A stretch of 28,969 nt of DNA, taken from the NCBI GenBank assembly GCA_964563925.1, contig CAZLZD010000055.1, positions 1 to 28,969 on the forward strand, read 5' to 3'. Made by a program: the position numbers and the translations under genes. The stretch is from JAUILA01 sp964563925 (GTDB lineage: Bacteria > Bacteroidota > Bacteroidia > Cytophagales > Cyclobacteriaceae). This document shows positions 21,527-28,969 of the stretch, piece after piece. The first letter of the stretch is position 1; every line of letters starts with the position of its first letter. The notes beneath the pieces are model-generated. The model ran no database searches. It was not told where the DNA came from and saw only the letters and a list, made by a program, of their open reading frames with translations.

Positions 21527-22285
21527 ATGAATATATCATGTATCGTAATAGACGATGAAAAACTGGCCAGGGAACTGCTTCTTGAGTTCCTTGAGCCGTA
21601 TGATGAGGTGGAAGTGATCGCAGAATGCGCGCGCGGAAATGAAGCGGTGGAGAAGATAAACTCACTGAAACCGGACCTTATTTTTCTGGATGTGCAGATG
21701 CCAGGCATGGACGGCTTTGGAGTACTGGAGGAGATCGATCATCTGCCCTATGTTATTTTTACGACGGCCTATGATCAGTACGCCTTACAGGCTTTTGAGA
21801 ATAATGCCGTGGACTACCTCCTCAAGCCTCTGGATGAAGAGCGCTTCCGGAAGGCCATCAACCGGGCCAGGCAGCGAATAAAATCCGATAAAAATGCGAG
21901 CAATATCGAGGAGCTTCTTAAAACTGTACAGCAGGAATCGGGCGATTCACGGGAAAAATATTCTTCCCACCTGTTTGTACAAAAATCGGAAAAACTGCTG
22001 AACCTCGATGTGAAGGATATCATGCACCTGGAAGCTTCCGGCGATTACACCGTGCTTAGTACGAAAAATGATCAGTTTCTCAGTTCGAGTGGTATCGGGA
22101 AGCTTGAGGACAAGCTCAACCCGGATGTATTTATCCGTATTCACCGGTCAACGATTATCAACCTGAACTACCTGAAGGAAATTGAGAAGCATTTCAATGG
22201 CGGGTTGATTGTGAAGATGGAGAATGGGAAAAGCTTCCCGGTCAGCCGGACGTACGCCAAGCAGATCCGGAAGAAGGTGGTGTGA
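21527..22285 (+). CDS. LytTR-family response regulator
   Basis: 252 residues. The receiver domain holds VIDDEKLARELL (acidic pair at 9-10), LIFLDVQMPGMDG with phospho-acceptor Asp55, the switch threonine in VIFTTAYDQYA, and VDYLLKPLDEERF with the conserved Lys. After a linker of about 25 residues the LytTR DNA-binding domain begins at about residue 145 (HLFVQKSEKLLNLDVKDI, then HLEASGDYTVL, IRIHRSTIINLNYLKEIEKH, FPVSRTYAKQIRKKV). LytTR proteins bind direct repeats of about 9 bases spaced by a dozen. The cognate kinase precedes the gene. Targets are unknown; the upstream intergenic region is one candidate. Confidence 0.95.
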   Translation: MNISCIVIDDEKLARELLLEFLEPYDEVEVIAECARGNEAVEKINSLKPDLIFLDVQMPGMDGFGVLEEIDHLPYVIFTTAYDQYALQAFENNAVDYLLKPLDEERFRKAINRARQRIKSDKNASNIEELLKTVQQESGDSREKYSSHLFVQKSEKLLNLDVKDIMHLEASGDYTVLSTKNDQFLSSSGIGKLEDKLNPDVFIRIHRSTIINLNYLKEIEKHFNGGLIVKMENGKSFPVSRTYAKQIRKKVV

Positions 22286-22511
22286 CACTATCGTCGCTGC
22301 GGGCTGGGATGATGTGCATGGCTCAGAACAGATTCAGGCCCTGCAATATTTTAACAGGTACCAGGTCGATTCCGGTTTACACCGGAATTACCCGGCATGA
22401 CGAAACGAGTGGTATTCCTGATCAAGGTGGAACATACCCGCCCGTGTAATCTCTTTTTGCCATCCTGATTAATTTGTTAGCTTTGCCTGCGTGTAAATTT
22501 AACTAAGGCAT
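22286..22511 (+). promoter_or_regulatory. Leader interval of the AGCS gene with a strong promoter and a hairpin
   Basis: TTTG (22456-22459) and TAGCTTTG (22478-22485) with an 18-base gap form the best Bacteroidota-type promoter in the window, 26 bases before the AGCS start codon. Upstream, ATTCCGGT-TTAC-ACCGGAAT (22369-22388) is a perfect 8-bp stem with a 4-base loop but no T tract; it may be a weak terminator of the regulator transcript or an operator. The rest of the interval shows no gene. Confidence 0.6.
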
Positions 22512-24233
22512 ATGCAGGCATTAAATGATTTCCTGGCGCTCATCGACAGTTACATTGGCGGGGCGGACTGGTTTGTGTTTTTACTCCTTTTCACCGGGTT
22601 GTTTTTTACCGTCTACCTCGGTTTTCCCCAGTTACGCTATTTTGGTCATGCGCTCCGCATTGTACGTGGTAAATTTGACCGCAAGGGAGACCAGGGGGAT
22701 GCCTCGCATTTCCAGGCACTGGCTACAGCCCTGTCCGGCACCGTGGGTACCGGTAACATCGGGGGTGTGGCCCTCGCCATCCACCTGGGCGGACCTGCCG
22801 CCCTTTTCTGGATGCTGGTGACTGCCTTCCTGGGTATGACCACCAAATTCGTGGAGGTAACACTAAGTCATAAGTACAGGGAAACGGATACTACAGGGCA
22901 CATAGCCGGGGGGCCCATGTACTACATGAAGAATGCCGAGTTCAACATCTTCGGGAAAAAACAGCACCTGGCCTGGATGGGCGGGTTGTTTGCATTTGCC
23001 ACCATTCTTTCATCCTTCGGGACGGGAAACCTGCCCCAGATTAACAATATAGCCGACTCGGTATTCTCTTCGTTCCAGATCGAGCGGTGGATTACCGGTG
23101 CCGTCCTGGCTGTCTTCCTCGCCATGGTTATCCTGGGAGGTATTAAGCGGATAGTCAAGGTTACTGAAAAGCTTGTTCCAGGAATGGCCCTGATCTATTT
23201 CCTTGGGGCCCTGGCCGTAATCCTGACCAATTATGAAAATATTGCACCCTCTTTCGTTTCCATATTTGCCGATGTATTCACCGGTACTGCTGCGGTAGGA
23301 GGATTCCTGGGCGCCAACCTTGCCTTTGCTTTCAACCGCGGGGTGAACCGCGGTTTATTCTCCAATGAGGCTGGCCAGGGATCGGCCCCTATTGCACACG
23401 CCGCGGCCAAAGCACACGAACCGGTTTCGGAAGGAATGGTCGCGATCCTTGAACCGTTCATTGATACCATCATTATCTGTACACTGACAGGCCTTGTGTT
23501 GCTGTCGTCCGGCGCCTGGAATGACAAATACCAGAACCTGTTTGACTATACCGACCTTGATATCCTGGGTGCGAAGTTTGATGAAACGAATCCGGACGAT
23601 AAAGCACGGCTTCGTTCCTACCTGCTTGAAGAATCCGATATGGCCATGTATACCGGTACGCTCAATGTGCAGGAAGGAGAGATCACCAACGACGTAACAC
23701 TTGTCCACAATCGATCCTTTGCCGAGGATGTACATGTGTACACCTTCGATGCGGATGGTGAAAAAGTGCCTTACTCCGGCGAAATGACCATTAGAAACGG
23801 GGATGTCGTAGTAAATCCCCAGGTTGATGTGAGAATGGAGGGGAAGTCACTGGTTCATTCTGCCCAGCTTACAACCTATGCGTTTGAGCGGAGTTTTATG
23901 GGTGAAGGCGGCAAATATATTGTGACCATCGGACTTCTTTTGTTTGCATTCTCCACCGCCATCTCATGGTCCTACTACGGTGACAGGGCGACCACCTACC
24001 TCTTTGGGCCCAAATACATTATCTTCTACCGGATCCTGTATGTGATAGGTTTTTTCTTTGCTTCATTCACCCCGACGACCATCATCTGGACGTTATCAGG
24101 AATTACCATTGCGCTGATGACCATCCCTAACCTCATTGGAATCCTGCTGCTGAGGAAAGAAATGAAGGAAACGGTGAAGCAGTACTGGATTGATTTTAAG
24201 AATGACTGGCCGAATCAGAAAACACCTGAATAG
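22512..24233 (+). CDS. Na+/alanine (AGCS family) symporter with a large inserted domain
   Basis: 573 residues against about 450-500 for ordinary members. The core is unmistakable: SGTVGTGNIGGVALAIHLGGPAALFWM, HIAGGPMYYM, and the family signature FNRGVNRGLFSNEAGQGSAPIAHAAA (about 275-300, read in parts). Core helices resume at KYIVTIGLLLFAFSTAISWSYYGD. Between the helix ending at LLSSGAW (about 336) and TYAFERSFMGEGG (about 455) there is an extra segment of roughly 110 residues, acidic at first (DYTDLDILGAKFDETNPDDK) and then beta-rich (MYTGTLNVQEGEI, DVHVYTFDADGEKV, GEMTIRNGDVVV). By position it lies in a loop. The family carries alanine or glycine with Na+. Whether the insertion binds ligand is unknown. 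Confidence 0.92.
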   Translation: MQALNDFLALIDSYIGGADWFVFLLLFTGLFFTVYLGFPQLRYFGHALRIVRGKFDRKGDQGDASHFQALATALSGTVGTGNIGGVALAIHLGGPAALFWMLVTAFLGMTTKFVEVTLSHKYRETDTTGHIAGGPMYYMKNAEFNIFGKKQHLAWMGGLFAFATILSSFGTGNLPQINNIADSVFSSFQIERWITGAVLAVFLAMVILGGIKRIVKVTEKLVPGMALIYFLGALAVILTNYENIAPSFVSIFADVFTGTAAVGGFLGANLAFAFNRGVNRGLFSNEAGQGSAPIAHAAAKAHEPVSEGMVAILEPFIDTIIICTLTGLVLLSSGAWNDKYQNLFDYTDLDILGAKFDETNPDDKARLRSYLLEESDMAMYTGTLNVQEGEITNDVTLVHNRSFAEDVHVYTFDADGEKVPYSGEMTIRNGDVVVNPQVDVRMEGKSLVHSAQLTTYAFERSFMGEGGKYIVTIGLLLFAFSTAISWSYYGDRATTYLFGPKYIIFYRILYVIGFFFASFTPTTIIWTLSGITIALMTIPNLIGILLLRKEMKETVKQYWIDFKNDWPNQKTPE

Positions 24234-24240
24234 TAAAGGT

Positions 24241-25584
24241 CTATTTCTCAAAGCGGATAAGTAAACGGACCCGGTCACGTACCGGCCGTCCGTCTTCAAG
24301 GGCAGGCTTCCATGCGGGGCCCTCCTTGACAAGGCGCATTGCCTCGAGGCTGAAACGGGTATCGGGGCTTTTTCTGACCCTGAAGTCAGTCAGCCCTCCA
24401 TCAGGGTTCACGGTAAAGATCACGATCAGCTCTGCCTGGTCTGCGTCCACGCCGACAGGGAAGCGGATGTTTTTATCCAGGTATCTTTCATACGCCGGTT
24501 CTCCTCCTGCAGGCCCTGCTCCCCGGTAGATCACATTATTTTCTGCTTTTGTTTGCTCGAGCGTTACGGTTGAAAGGGCCGCGCTGTCTTCGTCGAGTAC
24601 AATAAACAGCGAATCAGGACTCGAAATCGAAATGTCCTGTGCCTTAAGCCCGATCAGGCTTACAATGAGCCGATTGTCATTCTCATCCTCCAGGTTGAGC
24701 TCGAACTCTCCCTCCTGGTTGGCCATGACCGCCTGGTTGGTTTCGCTTACCTTCAAGCGTGCATACGGCACCGGTTTGCCCAACTTGTCAATGACCCGAC
24801 CGTGAAGGTGCTCCAGCGGCCTGCTTGGCATCGGGGTAATGATCTCCACCTCGTCTCCCTTTATGATGCCTACCAGTCCTTTTTGTTCTTCCGCAATGTG
24901 TGCGTCAGGAAGGGCCACCGGGGAAGAATCAGAGTCAACACGGGGAACTGCACTGATCTGTGGAGACCGGGCGGGCAGTGGTTCACCCTGACCGGAGATA
25001 ATTTCTGCCATTTCCTCCGATGATTCAGGCTCTTCTATATCCAGGTCACTTTCTGCCTCTTCCCGGGTCTCCTTCGCTTCATCCATCAGGGCGATGCGTT
25101 CGGAAGGACGCACTTCGGGAACTTCATCGGGAGTTTCCCCGGACGATTCTGCCAGGGGTTCATTCAACGCCCGTTTATCAGAAGCTGTATCAGTAGCATC
25201 GGGCCTGGCCGCGTCTGACGATAATGAATCGGTGGCAGCTTCCATGGCAATCTGATTGGATGTCGCCGGATCGGTGAAGGTATTGAAGAGGAGGACTCCG
25301 GCCGTGATGGCGAGTAACACCACGGCAGCCGCCATCCAGTACACGGGCAGGCGCCGTGTCGCAGGACTGACCCGGCGGCCGAGCCGTTTGCCAAGCACAT
25401 CCAGGTCGGCACTGAATTCTCCCGGATCAACCGATTCCATACCTTCCATTGCCTCCGCTTCAAAAGCAGAATCCAGCATGAGCCGTTCGACGGCATGCAT
25501 TTCCCGGTCTGACAAATCGCCTTTCCGGTAACGCTCCATCAGTTCGGGTGTCAGCTTTTCAATATTGTTATTCCTGCTCCTCAC
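24241..25584 (-). CDS. Anti-sigma-like membrane protein fused to CarboxypepD_reg and TonB C-terminal domains
   Basis: 447 residues. The cytoplasmic N-terminus (1-75: LTPELMERYRKGDLSDREMHAVERLML, in pieces) resembles the helical zinc-free start of Bacteroidota anti-sigma factors. One helix spans the membrane (82-101). A long acidic, low-complexity linker (105-235) follows, long enough to cross the periplasm or peptidoglycan. A CarboxypepD_reg-like domain is at 258-332 (HGRVIDKLGKPVPYARLKVSE ... GEFELNLEDENDNRLIVSLIGLKAQDI), and a TonB C-terminal domain at 365-447 (YERYLDKNIRFP ... LIVIFTVNPDGGLTDFRVRKSPDTRF). The start lies 17 bases inside the end of the ECF sigma gene, so they are coupled. 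It probably holds the sigma factor at the membrane while contacting an outer membrane partner; the latter is inference. Confidence 0.8.
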   Translation of the reverse strand: MRSRNNNIEKLTPELMERYRKGDLSDREMHAVERLMLDSAFEAEAMEGMESVDPGEFSADLDVLGKRLGRRVSPATRRLPVYWMAAAVVLLAITAGVLLFNTFTDPATSNQIAMEAATDSLSSDAARPDATDTASDKRALNEPLAESSGETPDEVPEVRPSERIALMDEAKETREEAESDLDIEEPESSEEMAEIISGQGEPLPARSPQISAVPRVDSDSSPVALPDAHIAEEQKGLVGIIKGDEVEIITPMPSRPLEHLHGRVIDKLGKPVPYARLKVSETNQAVMANQEGEFELNLEDENDNRLIVSLIGLKAQDISISSPDSLFIVLDEDSAALSTVTLEQTKAENNVIYRGAGPAGGEPAYERYLDKNIRFPVGVDADQAELIVIFTVNPDGGLTDFRVRKSPDTRFSLEAMRLVKEGPAWKPALEDGRPVRDRVRLLIRFEK

Positions 25585-26131
25585 GATGTTCCTCCATGCA
25601 GTTCTTTAAATTACGTTTGCCATTCTGAATATGGCTTTTTACTTTTTTTAAATCAAACCGGGTGCGCTCAGTGATTTCCCGGTAGGATAATTCTTCCAGA
25701 TAGAACAACGAAACACATTCCTTCTGTTCGTTTTTCAGCTTGTCAATACATCCTTTTAACGCTTCAATGTCCGCATCCGGCATCCTTCCGTTTTCATGAT
25801 GCGCGGGCAGGGTGAATTCCATAACCGATATGGGTTTATTTTCCATTTCCCGTTTCCAGGCGGCCGAACGCAGGATCATGAGGCAGTGATTGCGCGTCAC
25901 CACATGAAGCCACCCTTTAAAGTTTTCCACTTCCTGCTTTTTCAGCTTGGTAACGAGTGATTCAAAAATATCCATGACGGCATCCTGGCTGCGTTCGCGG
26001 TCTTTAAGATATTTCAGGCATACCCCGTAAACCAGGTGCATGTAATCGCGATACAGCTTGCCCAGGACCTCCGTGTCACCGGTTCGGCGGTATTCCTCCA
26101 GCAGTTCATTATCGCGGTTTTCATTGACCAT
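25568..26131 (-). CDS. ECF-type RNA polymerase sigma factor
   Basis: The ATG at 26131 gives 187 residues, the usual ECF size; the frame is open 33 codons upstream but reads as untranslated leader. Region 2 is LYRDYMHLVYGVCLKYLKDRERSQDAVMDIFESL, with the linker to FKGWLHVVTRNHCLMILR; region 4 is CVSLFYLEELSYREITERTRFDLKKVKSHIQNGKRNLK (both in pieces), the helix-turn-helix for the -35 contact. The group is the one in Bacteroidota that is regulated by membrane proteins encoded next to it. The gene overlaps the TonB/anti-sigma hybrid downstream and diverges from the vWA gene, which is a likely target. Confidence 0.92.
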   Translation of the reverse strand: MVNENRDNELLEEYRRTGDTEVLGKLYRDYMHLVYGVCLKYLKDRERSQDAVMDIFESLVTKLKKQEVENFKGWLHVVTRNHCLMILRSAAWKREMENKPISVMEFTLPAHHENGRMPDADIEALKGCIDKLKNEQKECVSLFYLEELSYREITERTRFDLKKVKSHIQNGKRNLKNCMEEHREEQE

Positions 26132-26299
26132 AAACAGGAAAGGTAAAAAAATTTGCGGGCACTTTATGGAATTTTTATCCCTCGTGCATCCTAAGGACAA
26201 ACAAAAAGGAAAGACACATGAACTGAGCATGGTATATCCGCTGCAGGCTGAATATTCTCTTTGCCAAACCCATGTGTCCGAAAATTTAAATAAACTGAT
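26132..26299. promoter_or_regulatory. Divergent interval between the sigma factor and the vWA gene
   Basis: 168 bases. On the minus strand TACCTTTC, one base off the -7 consensus, lies just before the sigma start. On the plus strand, TTTG at about 26259-26262 is followed by AT-rich sequence up to the start codon without a clean -7, so this promoter could be one read by the ECF factor itself. No further element was recognised. Confidence 0.3.
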
Positions 26300-28129
26300 A
26301 TGAAACGATTGAAAATTTTAATGGTGGTCCTGTCCCTGTTCATGACAGGAACCGTCAGCGCCCACACGCCGGCACACAAGGTCAGCGGCTATGTATATGC
26401 GGACGACGGGAGCGCTTTGCCCGGCGTGAACGTGATTGAGAAAGGGACCAGGAACGGGACCATTACCGACATCAATGGATTTTATGTGCTGACCGTCTCT
26501 TCGGCAGACGCCGTGCTTGAATTTTCCTTCATCGGACTGGAAACCCTTGAGGTGAAAGTGAAGAACAAAAGCGAACTGACCGTTACCTTGAACGAGGATG
26601 TAAGACACCTGGAGGAGGTTGTNNNNNNNNNNNNNNNNNNNNNNNNNNNNNNNNNNNNNNNNNNNNNNNNNNNNNNNNNNNNNNNNNNNNNNNNNNNNNN
26701 NNNNNNNNNNNNNNNNNNNNNNGAGGAATACGCCCACATCGAGGAGACAGGATTCAAGGGTGCGATGCGCGATCCGCTTTCCACCTTTTCCATCGACGTG
26801 GATGCGGCCTCCTACAGCAATGTGCGCCGTTTCCTGGAGAATGGCCAGCGCCCGCCGGCCGACGCAGTCCGTATCGAGGAAATGATCAACTACTTTGAAT
26901 ACGATTATAAGGACCCTGTGGATGAGGTTCCGTTTGCCATCGTCACCGAGGTGGCCGAGGCTCCCTGGAATCCGAAGCACCGCCTGGTGCATATTGGCTT
27001 ACAGGGTAAGCGGATTGAAAAGGAGAATTTGCCGCCTTCCAACCTGGTATTCCTGATCGACGTGTCAGGATCCATGGCCGGATATAACAAGCTGCCCCTG
27101 CTCAAGACGGCCTTCAGAATGCTGGTCAATGAACTCCGCCCCGAAGACCGCGTGTCCATTGTGGTGTATGCCGGTGCGGCAGGCACGGTGCTGGAACCGA
27201 CCGCTGGTGACCAGAAGGACGAAATCCTCGAAGCGCTCGGGCGCCTGTCTGCCGGAGGCTCGACAGCCGGAGCAGCGGGAATCGAACTGGCCTATAAGCT
27301 GGCCGAGAAACACTTTATCAAAGATGGAAACAACCGGGTGATCCTGGCCACAGACGGGGACTTTAATGTGGGTGTGAGTGACAAGGACGGACTGGAACAC
27401 CTGATTGAAGCGAAGCGGGAAAAGAATATCTTCCTCACCGCACTGGGTTTCGGCATGGGAAATTACAAGGACGCCAAGCTGGAACTTCTGGCCGACAAAG
27501 GTAACGGCAACTATGCCTACATAGACGAGCTGAGTGAAGCCAAAAAAGTATTTGTCAATGAGTTTGGCGGTACGATGTTTACCATTGCCAAGGATGTGAA
27601 GATACAGGTGGAATTCAACCCGGCCGAAGTGAGCGGGTACCGGCTTATCGGGTATGAAAACCGTATGCTGGCTGCGGAAGATTTTAATAATGACCGCAAG
27701 GATGCAGGTGAAATCGGTTCCGGGCATTCGGTGACCGCCCTATACGAAATCATACCGGCAGGTGTGGAGAGTGACGCTTTTTCCGTGGATGACCTCAAAT
27801 ACCAGGAGACGGAAAAACTGACAGGATCGGGTGAATTGCTTACGGTAAAGATTCGCTACAAGGAACCTGATGGGGATCGTAGCCGGAAACTGGAGCGCGT
27901 ACTGATGCCTTCGGATACGCCGTTCATGTCAACGAGTGAGAGTTTTCGCTGGTCGGCAAGTGTGGCGGCCTTCGGAATGATCCTTCGTGATTCGCCTTAT
28001 CACAACGAGACAGATCTCGGGGACGTCCGCCGCTGGGCCCAGTCGGCCCGGGGAACGGACCTCCACGGGTACCGCGGGGAATTCATGAAACTGCTTGACC
28101 TGGGCGAGGTGATGGCATCGATGAAGTAA
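26300..28129 (+). CDS. YfbK-like von Willebrand factor A protein with an N-terminal CarboxypepD_reg domain (interrupted by assembly gap)
   Basis: The reading frame begins MKRLKILMVVLSLFMTGTVSA, a signal peptide, then a CarboxypepD_reg-like domain (GYVYADDGSALPGVNVIEKG ... TITDINGFYVLTV ... EVKVKNKSELTVTL). After the 100-N gap it continues with the YfbK pattern: FKGAMRDPLSTFSIDVDAASYSNVRRFL, then RIEEMINYFEYDY, then the vWA domain with the metal-site motif LIDVSGSM, a threonine/serine loop GGSTAGAAG, and ATDGDFNVG, and the C-terminal DUF3520 domain. The frame agrees on the two sides of the gap, but the true gap length is unknown. Such proteins are surface or periplasmic with an unknown ligand. 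It diverges from the sigma factor and ends at the stop codon directly abutting the next gene's stop. Confidence 0.85.
   Translation: MKRLKILMVVLSLFMTGTVSAHTPAHKVSGYVYADDGSALPGVNVIEKGTRNGTITDINGFYVLTVSSADAVLEFSFIGLETLEVKVKNKSELTVTLNEDVRHLEEVXXXXXXXXXXXXXXXXXXXXXXXXXXXXXXXXXXEEYAHIEETGFKGAMRDPLSTFSIDVDAASYSNVRRFLENGQRPPADAVRIEEMINYFEYDYKDPVDEVPFAIVTEVAEAPWNPKHRLVHIGLQGKRIEKENLPPSNLVFLIDVSGSMAGYNKLPLLKTAFRMLVNELRPEDRVSIVVYAGAAGTVLEPTAGDQKDEILEALGRLSAGGSTAGAAGIELAYKLAEKHFIKDGNNRVILATDGDFNVGVSDKDGLEHLIEAKREKNIFLTALGFGMGNYKDAKLELLADKGNGNYAYIDELSEAKKVFVNEFGGTMFTIAKDVKIQVEFNPAEVSGYRLIGYENRMLAAEDFNNDRKDAGEIGSGHSVTALYEIIPAGVESDAFSVDDLKYQETEKLTGSGELLTVKIRYKEPDGDRSRKLERVLMPSDTPFMSTSESFRWSASVAAFGMILRDSPYHNETDLGDVRRWAQSARGTDLHGYRGEFMKLLDLGEVMASMK
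26623..26722. other. Assembly gap (100 N)
   Basis: Exactly 100 N, the usual placeholder for a join of unknown length between contigs, inside the vWA gene. The known sequence stops right after HLEEVV, the position at which many TonB-dependent receptor and CarboxypepD_reg genes carry the near-identical VVVGYG segment, so the gap probably reflects a repeat that the assembler could not cross. Missing protein is likely some tens of residues. Confidence 0.95.
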
Positions 28130-28864
28130 TCAGCCTGTTTTCGGCCGAATGCCAGCAAGACGTTTGAGAGACCGGCGCATTCGGGCGAGACCCCGGTCAA
28201 AAGCCAGGTATCTCCGGGCAATCCGGTACCAGGATGAGCCGGCAACGGCTCCGAAATAAGTCTCGATCGCCGGCCAGCTTTTTCGGAGATAGGCAAACTC
28301 ATAGGCGGTCTGGAAGGGTGTACGTACCGGTTTTGGATTGGCATCGATCACCCTTACCCTGCCGCCGGAGAACAGGAAATTCTGAAGTTGGGAATCGCCG
28401 TGCAGGATGCCCTTGTCGTGCATCTCTTTCAGCAGGGCTACAACGGCCGGAAAATGTTCCTCCCGGCCAAAGCATGAGATACCGTCGAGGTACTCATACA
28501 CCAGCCAGGAATCGGTGACCATGCCGAAGCGGCGGCATTCGGCAGCCATCACCGGCAGGGTGGAAGGAATGTGCTGAAGGGCCAGTAATTGCATGCCTTT
28601 GATGTTTTTAAAGGCTTCGCCCTTTCGGAACAAGGTAGTGAAACGGATCCAGAGACGACGATTCTTTTCGAGGGGAGTTTTCACTACCAGTTCCTTCCCC
28701 TTATAGCGTATCCTGCGTACTTTGCTGCGATGGTGATCTTTGAGAAACCCAAGATCGGTATATGCCCCCTCCTGTATGGCGTCAAACAAATCCTTCATCT
28801 CCGGAAGCGATAAAGATCCTGTGTTAAGCAGGCGCCAGTTCCGGTATTTGAGAATTTTATTCAT
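28130..28864 (-). CDS. Small protein-kinase-fold enzyme, WaaY/RIO-like (possible lipopolysaccharide core kinase)
   Basis: 244 residues with the elements of the kinase fold: Lys62 in GKELVVKTP, Glu83 in the following helix, hinge SWLVYEYLDG, catalytic loop LHGDSQLQNFLF (Asp157, Asn162) and VIDAN (Asp174) in the DFG position. A lysine- and arginine-rich end (LARMRRSLKRLAG) suggests membrane or lipid contact. The size and the HGD...NF pattern match RfaY/WaaY heptose kinases and Kdo-kinase-like proteins better than Ser/Thr protein kinases. A role in lipopolysaccharide phosphorylation is inference, in keeping with the RfaE1 gene elsewhere in the window. Its stop codon is directly next to the vWA stop codon on the other strand. 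Confidence 0.75.
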   Translation of the reverse strand: MNKILKYRNWRLLNTGSLSLPEMKDLFDAIQEGAYTDLGFLKDHHRSKVRRIRYKGKELVVKTPLEKNRRLWIRFTTLFRKGEAFKNIKGMQLLALQHIPSTLPVMAAECRRFGMVTDSWLVYEYLDGISCFGREEHFPAVVALLKEMHDKGILHGDSQLQNFLFSGGRVRVIDANPKPVRTPFQTAYEFAYLRKSWPAIETYFGAVAGSSWYRIARRYLAFDRGLARMRRSLKRLAGIRPKTG

Positions 28865-28969
28865 TCGTGAAGAAAACGTGATAAACTTTTAACAAAATGC
28901 AGGGTATATTCTTATAACTTATGACAAGATGTCCCGTAAAAGACAAAAAAGGTATCCTTTTTGAGGGAT
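28865..28969. other. Upstream interval at the window edge, with a possible gene start
   Basis: The 105 bases before the kinase start are AT-rich. An ATG at 28921 opens a plus-strand frame that stays open to the edge (16 codons, MTRCPVKDKKGILFEG). A second ATG at 28929 gives MSRKRQKRYPF and then a stop. Neither can be confirmed within the window. No promoter consensus is clean. Confidence 0.25.

Overview
The window looks like a chromosomal segment of a Bacteroidota bacterium, probably a free-living, possibly marine member of the Cytophagales or a related order. The evidence is the gene content: carboxypeptidase-regulatory-like (CarboxypepD_reg) domains on secreted proteins, a TonB fused to such a domain beside an ECF sigma factor, a LytS/LytT-type two-component pair, a YfbK-type von Willebrand protein, bactofilin, and two Na+/solute symporters plus an AGCS symporter. 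Several start sites are preceded by the Bacteroidota promoter type (TTTG about 18-20 bases upstream of TAnnTTTG). The order is an inference from memory; no rRNA or tRNA is present. A run of exactly 100 N shows that this is a draft scaffold.

Layout. 1-2032: start of an ABC permease gene (cut by the window edge), diverging from two overlapping genes for a cysteine-less thioredoxin-like protein and a membrane-anchored NTF2-like protein. 2033-5365: a 26-bp tandem repeat, then leftward genes for a pentapeptide-repeat protein, a rhomboid protease, a lipoprotein hydrolase and a VOC protein, and a rightward secreted DUF1579-like protein. 5540-8173: a leftward four-gene operon (cytochrome c, NTF2/lumazine-binding-like protein, XdhC, MocA) that looks like the accessory part of a molybdenum hydroxylase system whose catalytic subunits are not in the window. 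8287-11148: glucokinase converging on an SGLT-like sugar symporter, a glucose uptake and phosphorylation pair. 11286-13854: a secreted Ig/cadherin-like protein and bactofilin, then an alkyltransferase-like protein. 14060-15550: a second SSS symporter.

15607-18778 is a conserved housekeeping block on the plus strand: clpS, recR, a class I aminotransferase, and an RfaE1-type heptose-phosphate kinase. 18785-20165: a secreted CarboxypepD_reg protein on the minus strand, followed by a strong terminator and a candidate structured RNA in its 3' region. 20389-22285: sensor kinase and LytTR response regulator. 22512-24233: an AGCS symporter with a large extra domain. 24241-28129: ECF sigma factor overlapping a membrane anti-sigma/TonB hybrid, divergent from a YfbK-like vWA protein broken by the N run. 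28130-28864: a WaaY/RIO-like kinase that may act on lipopolysaccharide.

Most of the window is ordinary chromosomal content; no mobile element, CRISPR array or prophage was seen. The most interesting points are the tandem repeat that appears to have grown out of the 3' end of the pentapeptide gene, the candidate 6S-like RNA near 18790-18937, the roughly 110-residue insertion in the AGCS transporter, and the sigma/TonB/vWA module. Searches were not possible, so all family names rest on motifs read from the translated sequence.
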